Assembly (NCBI GenBank): GCA_002150815.3
Contig: NDFF03000024.1
Location: forward strand, 248,001 to 312,000
Direction of reading: 5' to 3'
DNA length: 64,000 nucleotides
Source: Grammothele lineata
Taxonomy: Eukaryota > Basidiomycota > Agaricomycetes > Polyporales > Polyporaceae
Part shown: positions 54,581-64,000 of the stretch, in pieces
Position numbering within the stretch: position 1 is the first letter of the stretch
Layout: each line of letters begins with the position of its first letter
Position numbers and translations under genes: made by a program
Notes under the pieces: generated by a model
What the model was told of the DNA's origin: nothing
The model's input: only the letters and a program-made list of their open reading frames with translations
The model's database searches: none

Positions 54581-56438
54581 ATGTACAGCACCATGCTTCG
54601 CTGTCTACAGTGCCCCGACATCCTCAGGAACATCTGCGAACAGGCGTATGAGGGCGGCTACGACTCGGACTGCAGAACGACGGTTTCGGCGCTGAGCCTG
54701 ACGTGCCGGGCTTTGCACCCCGTGGCAAAGAAGATCCTCTGGAGCCGGCTCTTTGGCCTTCGGTCGCTCGTCAAGACCATGCCACCGGACGTGTGGCAAG
54801 AGAATATCCAAACCACGATGTGCACCGGTACTATCGTGAGCCCCTTCCTCCTCCACGTTCCCCGGGACGTCCTCTTACTCCTCACTGGGACAGGCCCTTC
54901 GCCGACCGCCTGACCCATCCGACTGGGACCGTTTTGATGAACATGCAGAGCTAGTAACGTCCTTCAAGCGGTTCGGCCTCGCACCCGACCTCGACGACGA
55001 CGCCTACCGCACGCTCTGCCTATACCGCCCACGAGTAGGCCCGCTCCTTCCGAACCTCCAGGAGCTCGTCTGGGAGGAGTCAGATGCAGACGTATTCGAG
55101 TACGGGTTTCAACTCCTATCCCCAAAGCTGACCACGCTGCACATCGGTCCGCCACCGAGCGACACGCTTGTCCTACCCGTCCTCCGTGCACTGCACGTTC
55201 GCTGCCCTCTTCTCCGCCATCTGTCTGTACAGTGCCGCGCAGGCGTTGGCCCCGCAGACCCGGTCGTCTCCCGCGCAGTGGTCCAGCTGCGCCACCTGGA
55301 GACGATTGACCTTTGCCTCCCGCTATCTGATGACGCCCTGATCCATCTTGCCGCCCTCCCGAGTCTATCAGCAGCTAAGCTATTCCTCCAGCGAGATTCA
55401 GGTATCCACGAGCGCCTTCAAGCGGCATCCTTCCCCGTGTTTCCCAGCCTCGCTGTGCTGCATATCAGTGCCATGCGGCTAGAACCGGGGCACATAACCA
55501 TCATCAACTCCATTACTTCTACTCAGCTTTCGGAAGTCCAGCTATGCGCTGCCCATGACCCTCCGAGAGCCTCCCTACACGCCTTCTTGAGCGCATTGAG
55601 TCGGACACCTAGCCAGGAAGCTCTCTCAACGGTCCGGTTATGTTTTCCTCTTCCCAGCAACATTCCCCTCATGCGCTCTCTCAATGCCGTGCCGCCCATC
55701 AGTGTCGATTCGGAGCAAAACATTACCCTAGAGACGCTCCTCCCACTTGCAGCGCTCCCGGATCTCGTCGAGCTCGACATCACTTCATTCTTCCTCATTC
55801 CCGATGACACATTGGTGAGGACACTCGCGGCCGCTTGCCCGCACCTTCAGGTTCTCCGCCTCGTTCCACCATACAATGCCGGTCTCAGGCCGGTGGCCAC
55901 TCTCGCCGGAGTCCTCGCACTCCTCCGAGCCTGCCCGGAACTGACGCACCTCGCCCTCCCCTTCGACGCTACGCAGCCCTCCCTCTTCCCTGCACTCGCA
56001 GCCCGCTTGCGGCAGCTCTCTCCCGCTTCCATCCCCGCTTCTCCAATACCCAACCTCTACGCACCTCTCACGTCAGTCACCTCCAACCCCTGGGCACCCG
56101 CCGCAGGGTCGCAGCTATGCACGCTCGACGTCGGAGACGCGCCGATCGGGGACCCAGACGCGGTCGCGGCCGCGCTCTCCGCGTGCTGCGCGCACCCGGA
56201 CTTCGCCATTCTCTCCGCGCGCCCCGGCGAGAGCACGGACGGGGGCGCACCGGAGCGCGCGGCCTTGCAGCAGCGGCGTGCGGCGCTATGGGACCAGGCG
56301 TCGCGCCTGACGCGCCTGTTCGCGGCCGTAAGGGCGGAGACGAGGGCGGAGGTGCTCGCGCAGCTGGGGCTGCTTCCCGAGACGAACGGGGATGAGGGTG
56401 ATGATGAGGGCTTGGATGAGGATGAAGACACGGAGTGA
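54581..56438 (+). CDS. F-box-type protein with leucine-rich repeats
   Basis: Two exons, 54581-54835 and 54894-56438, join in phase 0 across a 58-nt intron to give 599 residues. The N-terminus (CPDILRNICEQAYEGG, VSALSLTCRALHPVAKKILW) is a divergent F-box of the kind common in Agaricomycetes. The rest has repeated leucine-rich strands (LRHLETIDLCLPLSDDALIH, LPDLVELDITSFFLIPDDTL, CPHLQVLRLVPP, CPELTHLALPFD), as in SCF substrate receptors. It ends in a Glu/Asp-rich tail (EGDDEGLDEDEDTE). It is not closely related to the F-box pair at 14.8-21.2 kb. Substrate unknown. Confidence 0.8.
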
Positions 56439-56996
56439 ATCGGCCGTGAACGATGGGCCGCATCCCCAAGAGTTTGGTGGTAGCCTGGGTTCTGGCGGTC
56501 TCACCGGCCGATGGTTCCGAGGCTATCTCATCCCTACATATACCCTTCGGTACGTTGTTTGCCAGCAATGTCCGAACACTTCGTCGTGGTTATCCCTTTC
56601 TTTTCATGACACTGAACACAATCATCGCCGTTATCACACTGCTCATCTGCTCAAAGTCCCGTCTATCAGTCATCTCGTAGCACAGTTGTAAGTTCTAACA
56701 TGGCATAGTTCCGGAATCAAATTGCCCTTTCACTTCAATTTTAGGCGCAAGTGAACGCATTGTGATTTAACAGGCGTCTACCGGCGCTCCGATGTTCTCG
56801 GACACCGCTGTCATTTCGAAAGTCCTTTATTGAAGAGAAATTACGTGACGAGGAAAGTATGGACCGTTCCGTACATCGGTTCTAGTAATATAACGAGAGC
56901 AACAAGACTTCTACATATACAGACAGTGGCCAGGTAGCGTGAAAGAGATGGAAAGCAAGACGGACAACGATCGGGGACAGGTACGCGTCAGCCCCT
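56439..56996. other. Convergent intergenic gap
   Basis: About 560 bp lie between the F-box gene and the ISWI gene 3' ends. It is AT-richer than the exons. No gene is seen. Confidence 0.5.
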
Positions 56997-59900
56997 TTAC
57001 GTCTTGCGCTTTTTGGGTTGGCGCTTCCCAGACGCAGTCGTACTGGCGGGTGTTGACGAACGCGAGGCTTCGGCCTTTTCGGCCTCCTGGATCTGCTCGA
57101 TACCACGCTTCTACAAGGGACATCAGCAACCCGTCGTCGTGGCATACACGTGCGGAAGAAGTATCACGTACCTTGCCCTTCGTTCCTCTCTGTTTAGGCT
57201 CTTCCGCCGGCTTGCCCTCCTGCTCCTTCTCTATCATGCCCAGAAGCGTGTTACATCTCCGCTGAAGTTCCTGCGGGCTCCTGCTCTTGAAGAACCAGTC
57301 GAAGCGGAAGACCGGGAACTCCGAGATGTCCTTCTTGATACGTTCGTACACGTCCTCGGCCTGCATGCCATAGTAATTGAGTCGGCAGAGCAGGTACCTG
57401 TCTTCCTCTTCCGAGTACACCTTGCCCTTCGTGGTCGGGTAGTTGAGCTCCAGCTCCTGCATGGGGTACCGCACCGACGCGATCTTTTTCGCAAGGAGCG
57501 CCTCGAGATTTGAGCGCTTGTTACGCTTTGCCTCGCCCTCCTCGATGCGTGCCTTGATACGCTGGTACTCGGAGAGTTCCTTCCACTTCTTCTTGAAAAC
57601 GGGGTAATATCTCGACACGTCTTCCGCGTTCTTGTCCTGGATCTCGGTCGCGAGAAGCTCATAGTTGTCCGTCCTAAAGCGTACGACGTCAGAGAGGGCC
57701 GGGCTAGGGCTGCAACACGAATAACACGTACCAGCCGTACGTCTCTAGGGCGCGTACGAACTGCTGGAAGTCGCGCCGACTCCAATCCTCGAAGCCCGCG
57801 GCGATAAGCTCCTCCTTCTCCACGAGCTGCTCCTCCGTGAGAGGCTCGGCTGCAACCCAAGTTAGCCATCGTACCAGTGTGAAGTATGACGTCATCGCTC
57901 ACCATTGTCGATGAACGCCTGGGCCGCGGCGCGCTCCTCCTCGAGCTTTTCAGGCGTGTCTTCCGGACCCGCAGGTTCACGCGTGAGGGCGGGAATATCG
58001 TTCATCTTCTTGTGCGCGGCGAGCTCCTGCTCCTGCAGCTCCGCCAGCCGCGGCGGGAAGAACTGGAAGTCCTGCCTGTAACAACGTCGTCAGTAAACCA
58101 CGTCAGCAACCCTGCCCTGCAGCAACCACTCACATCTGAATCTGCTTCGGCGCCCTGGGAATCTTGGCGGGCTTTTCCGTCTTCGACGGACCAGCGCGCA
58201 TCGTCTCCTTGAAGTAGCTATCAACTGAATAGTTGAGCTTCCGCTCACGCTTTGACAGCGCGAGGGGGTTGAACTGCAGCGTTTTGCGCTGTCCACGGAA
58301 ATCCTCGCCCTCCCACTGCTGCACGGACGCCTCCGACTTGAAGTTGCTCAAGTCCTCGAATGAGAGTCCCTCGTACTTGCTGTTCAGCTGTGCGGTACGC
58401 TCCTCGCCGCGATGGATGATCGCTTCGATGTCGTCGTTGATCATCAGGCTATCAAAGAAGTCGGTAAGAGTGCCTCGAGAGCGATGTCTACCAAGATACT
58501 TACTCATCGTTTGAGTTCACAATATGCTCGGCACCGTGAGTGATCATCTCGAGAAGCTCCTCCTTGTTCGACGCTGGGAGAGATAATAAGTAATGCAGTG
58601 CAGTGCCACGTCGCACCAGAGGACAAGCTTACTTTTCGTCGCCTGCGTGCGGCCCTGCTGAATGACCAGCTGGTCCAGCCTCAGCTTCTGCGCCGCCCGC
58701 TCAAGCATACGCTCCTCGACACTACCCTCCGTAATGAAGCGGAAGACATAGACCTGCTTCGTCTGGCCGATCCGGTGCGCGCGGTCCATCGCCTGCAAGT
58801 CCGCCTGCGGGTTCCAGTCGCTGTCGTAGAGGACGACGATGTCGGCGGTCGTCAAGTTGATGCCGAGACCGCCGGCGCGCGTCGTCAGCAGGAAGATGAA
58901 CTTCTCGCTGTCGGGCTTGTTGTACTCGTCGATGGCGACGATACGGTCCTCGTGGGCGGTTCCACCGTCGATACGGCAGTACTCTGCAAAGCCGTCAGCA
59001 CCAGTCATACGATTTCGCACGGATTGTGCTTACTGTATTGCCGGAAGAGACAGTAATCCTCCAAGATGTCCAACATCCGGCTCATCTGGCTGAAGATCAG
59101 GACGCGAGAGCCTTTCGCCTTCATGTTCTTCAGTAGCTTGTCTAGAATCACCATTTTGCCACAGTTGTCGACGAGATGCTCATCCGTCGTGTATGGAGGC
59201 CCAGGCTCTGCACCGTCGAAGAGGTACGGGTGACACGTCACCTTCCGCAGCTGCATGACTATGTTCATGAGGCGAGTCTTGCCCTCCTTCTTGCCAGTGA
59301 GACCTGTAGAAATCGTCAGCGTACGGCAGAACTGTAGTCGACAAGACACATACCGTTCACAGCATCGATATCCTTTTCGAGAACGGAACGATACCATTTC
59401 CGCTGCATCTCGGTCAGACCGACGTAGATGTTGATTTCCTTCTCTGCAATCCGAAGTCAGCAGCACTCCGACAGAGGGCCTGGAGTCAACTCACTGGGAA
59501 GAAGGTTCTTCTCGACGTCACTCTTGACTCGCCGCAGCAAGAACGGACGAAGAATCTTATGCAACGCTTCTACAACCTTCTTGCTCTTCTCCTCATCGTC
59601 CTCCGCCTCCGCCTCGTCCTTATGCAGGAAACTCTCAAGGTCCGCATAGTCCGAGAAGATTTCCGGGCAGATAAAGTTGAGCAGCGCGAACAGCTCCTTC
59701 ATGTTATTCTGCAACGGGGTGCCCGTGATGAGCAGCCGCCCGCGGGACATGAACGAGCGGACGATCTGCGAGAGGATCGAGTCGACGTTCTTGATGCGGT
59801 GCGCCTCGTCGATGACGATGTACTCGAACGAGAACTTCTTCAGCGCCGACTTCTCGATGAGGCAGATCTCGTATGACGTGATCAGCACGTCGAAGTTTTG

Positions 59901-61538
59901 TGGGAGGAGGCGCGTCGCGATAACCTCCGCGCGCTCCTCTTTGCTGCCGGTGAGGAGGACGGTGTTCACGTCGGGTGTCCACCTCTCGAACTCGCGCGCC
60001 CAGTTCTGGAGAGTCGACTTGGGTACGACTACCAGATGTGGACCGTTAGTGTCACGATAGTGGCGGAGATATGAGAGGAATGAGATGGTCTGAAGCGTTT
60101 TGCCCAGACCCTAGCGAGAGACCGGGTCAGCACGAGAATGGGAGTGCGAAGCAGTATGGTGCTCACCATCTCGTCTGCGAGGATACCATTCAGACCGTTA
60201 TGGTGTAATGACACCATCCAGTTCAACCCTTGCAGCTGGTACGGTCTCATAGTACCCTTGACATCTATTGTGGCTGTGGTGAGCGCGAATTTTCTCACAG
60301 CACGAGTGCACTCACAACTGGGGGACTCTTCAAAGACATAAGGCTGGTCGTTACCGTCCGCCGCAAGCTCGCCGTCTTTCAGCATCTCCTCGTCTTCCTC
60401 CTTCTCCGACTTCCGATGCCGAGCGACCTTGTCTCTACAACCCGAGTTCAATCAGCTACCGAAGCAACCCCGGAAGGCGACAAGACGTGACGTACACGGC
60501 CTTCTTCCTCCCGCGACCTTTGGGTTTTGGCTGTGCGTCCAGCATCGCCGCATACTCGGGATCGCGCGCTTTCTAGACGCAACGGTAAGGAGTCGCTGCG
60601 GATGAGTGGTGCGAGTACGTACCTTGATGTCTACAAAGTGTTTGAAGAGGTCGGTCTGGCCCAAGAGATAGGAATAGCGCTTGACAGCATCAGAAATCTT
60701 TGGGGGACGCAGCGTCAGCATCGGCATAACGGTATTACATCCGTGCAGGGACGGTAGGCGTGGAGGATAATAGGTTTGAGGGCAGACAAAGTTCAACGTT
60801 GCATATGGGGCCGCGCGTTCTGAGCCGCAGCACCAGCGTGAATGAAAAAAGCCACAACGACGACACGGAGGTTATCTTCGAGGGGTATGGATGATTCTTG
60901 GGGGACGAGGACACCCGACAGGATAAGGACAGCACAATACTCACTTTCGCCTTATCCATCTCCTGCCGCTTCACAGCCAAATGCCCCTCATCCGCCTTCC
61001 GCTTCTGCTTCTTCTGTTTCCTCTCCTCCGCCGCCTGCATCTTGGCCAGTTTTGAAGGTGAAGAAGGACCGCCCTGTAAGGGTAGGTAGGAAGGACGTCA
61101 GTAAACGCAGCGCTCGCCCCGCCATTTGTCCCCCGCAACGACGCGTGTTCGCCACGACACAGCCGCACATCCACCAAAACGTTGATGAAAAACACGGTAT
61201 GACGCGCGAGAACGCGAATTTAGGCATGGCCGGGGGACAGCAGGGTTGCGCAGCCGGATACGGAGGACGTACCTTCTCGCCATCGCTCTGCAGCTCGTCC
61301 ACCTCCATCTCCTCCTCTGCACCCTCCTCATATTCGCTTTCTACGCCCTCGCTTTCCTTCGGGGAACACTTTAGACCGCGCATTCGTACTGTTTCGATGC
61401 CACCAGACCCACCTGCCGCGAAACGATGTTGCTCGGAACAACATCGGAGAGAACGTCTTCCTCCATAGGGACCTCGAGATTCTGTCTAGTCGCGTCAGAA
61501 ACAAAGAACCGGTAGGCAGCGAACAGACGAACACTCAT
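56997..61538 (-). CDS. ISWI: ISWI-type chromatin-remodelling ATPase
   Basis: A many-exon gene of roughly 1,100 residues. In order: an acidic N-terminus ([17 protein letters not shown]), [40 protein letters not shown], Walker A DEM-GLGKT split by an intron near 60110-60170, the DEAH box in [23 protein letters not shown], then the helicase C part ([24 protein letters not shown]). It ends with HAND, SANT and SLIDE domains ([77 protein letters not shown]) and a basic tail. ISWI enzymes slide and space nucleosomes. The start is uncertain: an in-frame ATG also exists at 61598. The first intron (near 61412) could end at either of two acceptors. Confidence 0.93.
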
Positions 61539-62013
61539 GGCTGGAGGGGGGAGGGGAGGATAGTCGTGGTCGGAGAGAAGGAGGAAGCCTGAAGCCATAG
61601 CCGAGACGCGCCACTGCTAAACACGGCGTTCGTGACACGCTATCACAGTCACGTGGATACGTCACGGCCCGCAAAATGGGCGTCTATGTGGTAGCACCCT
61701 GTTTTTTCTCGAACTTTGCGGCCTTTTCTAAGCCTTTCAGTGTTCGACACGTTTACAGTCGATTTTAGTATGTATTCCATCTAAGGATATATCCGCGAAT
61801 ATCAGACATCCAACATACTCTAATACAGTCCATTTCAGTACAAGCTATGTTGAACAAGGATACATCGTAATCCTCTGAGGTGTCTATTCGATGACTCGAA
61901 AGCGCAATAAAAATATGACAAAACCATCCCTCGCGTCACCGCCAGCTCAGGACGGGGTGGCTCAGGAAAAGGAGGAATGCGCCCTCATACGACGCATAGC
62001 TCCCAACCTCCAA
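61539..62013. other. Intergenic region
   Basis: About 475 bp lie between the ISWI start and the 3' end of the next gene, both minus-strand. It holds the ISWI promoter. It is AT-rich around 61740-61920. No gene is seen. Confidence 0.5.
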
Positions 62014-63467
62014 TCATCTGGGAACGAGCGCCTGCGCCAACGCGTCAAGGAAGACGTCGCTCCAGTCGACCTTGTTAACGACCGTCTTTTCACGGAGGAG
62101 GATAAACACTTGGTGTAATAGTTCCGCGTCGCGCAGCTACAAGCACAATGCGCGTCTTCGTCAGCGGAGGGTTCGCAAATTCAAGACTCAAGGGGGACAG
62201 ACTCACGCGGAAGGCATCGAAGGTGACGTCCAGCCTCGTCACGTACAAGTTCGCGCTGCGGACGGGGCTCCCGAACGTACGCGCGCAATCCCACGGGAAA
62301 CTCGCCAAAGACGAGAGCAGCTGCCTACATCGTCATCATCAGCGTGCGCCCCCCAGAATCCGCGAGAACCAGCACTCACAACCCAACCGAACGCGGAGCA
62401 ACGCGCTCAAACCCAAACGGCACGCGCACCCATCTGCACTCCCCCGCAACTAACGCGAAGCTCCCTCTGTCCTTCGCCCAATCGCGCCTCAGTTCTGCGT
62501 CGATGGCCCCAAAGGCGTACACCCGCCCGTCGTGGTTGTCGACGTGCAGCCCACGCGCGCAGACGGCGAAGCAGAGCTCGTGCGTGTCGCCGGCGCGGAG
62601 GGGGGAGGTGCGGTGTGCGGACATGTTGGCTTGTCCGGCTGCGATTTCTGCGCGGGCGGAGGGGTAGTAGGGGGGTGGGGATGGAGAGGAGCCGGCGGGG
62701 GTTTCTTGGGAGGACGCGTACCGCGGCTCTTTGTGCGAGTCTCCATCGTCGTACGAGTGCTTGCCGTTGACTGCTAGGCCATTGGCGTCTCCGTTGGCCA
62801 CTTCTTCAGCTTCCCCTTCCCCTTCCTCTCCTGTCCACACTTGCCCGTCGGCCATTCCGTCAACATCTTCCCGCATGCCCTCAACATCCGAAACCCCCAA
62901 CGGCTTGTCCACCGGATCCTCCGTCAACCCCGCAAACTTGAGAGTTGTCCTGAACATATCCGCACGTATAACCTCCCCCGCAAGAAGGGTCGCGACGAGG
63001 TTCTCGCGAAGGCGCTGGATCCAATACGGGGTCTCCGTACTCCGCCTGACACGAATCCGCAGTTCGTCGAGAGTGACGTCCGCCCATGAGCCCGCGGTGT
63101 GGCGGAACAGTACGGGGAAGAACCAGAGTGCGAGGTCGAGGCGTGCCGCGGAGACGTCCCCTGTGGTGGATGTGTAGAGGACGTCGGAGAGCGAGAGTGT
63201 GCACCACCGTGGGTCGGAGGCACGCGGCAGGTGGAAGGTGATGCAAAGAGAGGCGGCGGAAAAGGAGAAGGCGTAGTTGGTGTTCATGTTGCGCCCGACA
63301 GTAGCTTCGTACTTGATCCCATTCGCACATCCGGAAGTAGGTACGAGAGAGGCGACGGTGAGCTGATGGCCTCGCACAGGCCGTCCGAGTACATACGACC
63401 AGAAGGCGAAGAAGGCAGAGAGGAGGATGCTGGAGGCGATCGCAAACGGGCTGTCTGGAACGTTCAT
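62014..63467 (-). CDS. Membrane-anchored protein of unknown function
   Basis: Three exons, 63467-62380, 62324-62207 and 62136-62014, join in phase to 442 residues. One N-terminal hydrophobic segment (FAIASSILLSAFFAFWSYVL) is followed by a domain with alternating strands (HQLTVASLVPTSGC, AFSFSAASLCITFHLP), then DLALWFFPVLFRHTAGSWAD and WIQRLRENLVATLLAGEVIR. An acidic, likely disordered linker comes next, and a C-terminal part rich in aromatic residues (THELCFAVCARGLHVDNHDG, SANLYVTRLDVTFDAFR). I do not recognise a family, though two similar halves around the linker are possible. It is intact, and the position of the introns supports it as a real gene. Confidence 0.78.
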
Positions 63468-64000
63468 GATAAAGAGCTGGGGAAGCGGACGACAGGTCGC
63501 GTCGAGGAGAAGAGGGACGATTAGAGAAGGTAGCTATGATGTAGTGTTGGAGGACTCGAGGCTGCGAGCGGACCGACATCGATCGAGGTGGGTACCCACT
63601 ACGTACTCTCCTGTGCCTGAACGTAACTGCGCACAGTTCAGCTATTCATTGAAAGGCCTGGGCTTGCGAAGGATTACAACAGGTCTCTAATGGCTTGGCA
63701 GTGGTGCGCCTGAGGTTGGTTGACGTTTGCAACAAGAGCCAGGGCCCAGCAGTCATGATGTCATCGTAGGAGAGATATCGTTTTTCATGAATTCAGCTTG
63801 GTTCGGCTGAAACCGATAGAGCACATCGGTAGGCGAAAGTTCCGCAGACGGGGCTCCGTGTTATGTGAGCCTTACAAGCCGTCGCCACAGAGAGGAGCTG
63901 AAGCAAGAGGCCGCTGGGAGCCGGGTGCAGACGTCATGGGAAAATCGCAAACAACGCGTCGGCCCCGAAGCGCTCACGCGCAAGAGCCAACAATCAATTG
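63468..64000. other. Intergenic DNA at the window end
   Basis: Upstream of the minus-strand membrane-protein gene. The first 150 bp should be its promoter. No gene, repeat or RNA is recognised to the end of the window. Confidence 0.5.

Noticed and set aside
60842..61468. Plus-strand frame of 208 residues inside the ISWI region
   Set aside because: It is antisense to well-supported ISWI exons and reflects their codon bias.

Overview
This is nuclear DNA from a mushroom-forming basidiomycete (Agaricomycetes). I would guess a polypore-type fungus, but that is only a guess. The coding regions are GC-rich and cut by many short introns, mostly about 45-75 nt, with GTACGT, GTGCGT or GTGAGT donors. 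The accessory families are typical of this class: HET-domain proteins, F-box proteins, an expanded P450 and a DUF6534-type membrane protein. I rebuilt most gene models by hand, joining exons where splice sites, reading phase and family similarity agreed. No rRNA, tRNA, CRISPR array or viral gene was recognised.

Layout. 0-8.2 kb: the 3' end of a short-chain dehydrogenase, a HET-domain gene, a C2-domain membrane protein and the ubiquilin DSK2. 8.5-12.2 kb: three tandem copies of an unrecognised family, two decayed and one intact. 12.6-14.5 kb: tRNA-dihydrouridine synthase DUS1. 14.8-21.2 kb: two paralogous F-box genes. The first is split by a 1,063-bp DNA transposon that left an 8-bp target duplication. 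The second has a different 1,167-bp element with perfect 87-bp inverted repeats just upstream of its start. 21.5-23.6 kb: chaperonin subunit CCT3. 25.4-27.8 kb: a DUF6534-like multipass membrane protein with several tiny exons.

28.4-37.5 kb holds a tandem segmental duplication. The ancestral unit was a HET gene, a dienelactone-hydrolase-like (DLH) gene and the 5' end of ATG101. In copy A the HET gene is intact and the hydrolase is broken. In copy B the HET gene is gutted, the hydrolase is intact and ATG101 is complete. Each copy therefore keeps a different working gene. A third, intact DLH paralogue lies at 47.7-48.9 kb, tail to tail with a complete cytochrome P450.

37.5-64 kb is mostly housekeeping: ATG101 (autophagy initiation), a conserved unknown protein, a secreted-type single-pass membrane protein, the P450, DLH-C, an epsin (endocytosis), an F-box protein, an ISWI chromatin remodeller and a membrane-anchored unknown. 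The conserved genes (DSK2, DUS1, CCT3, ATG101, epsin, ISWI) are intact. The turnover is concentrated in the HET, F-box, DLH and orphan families between them.
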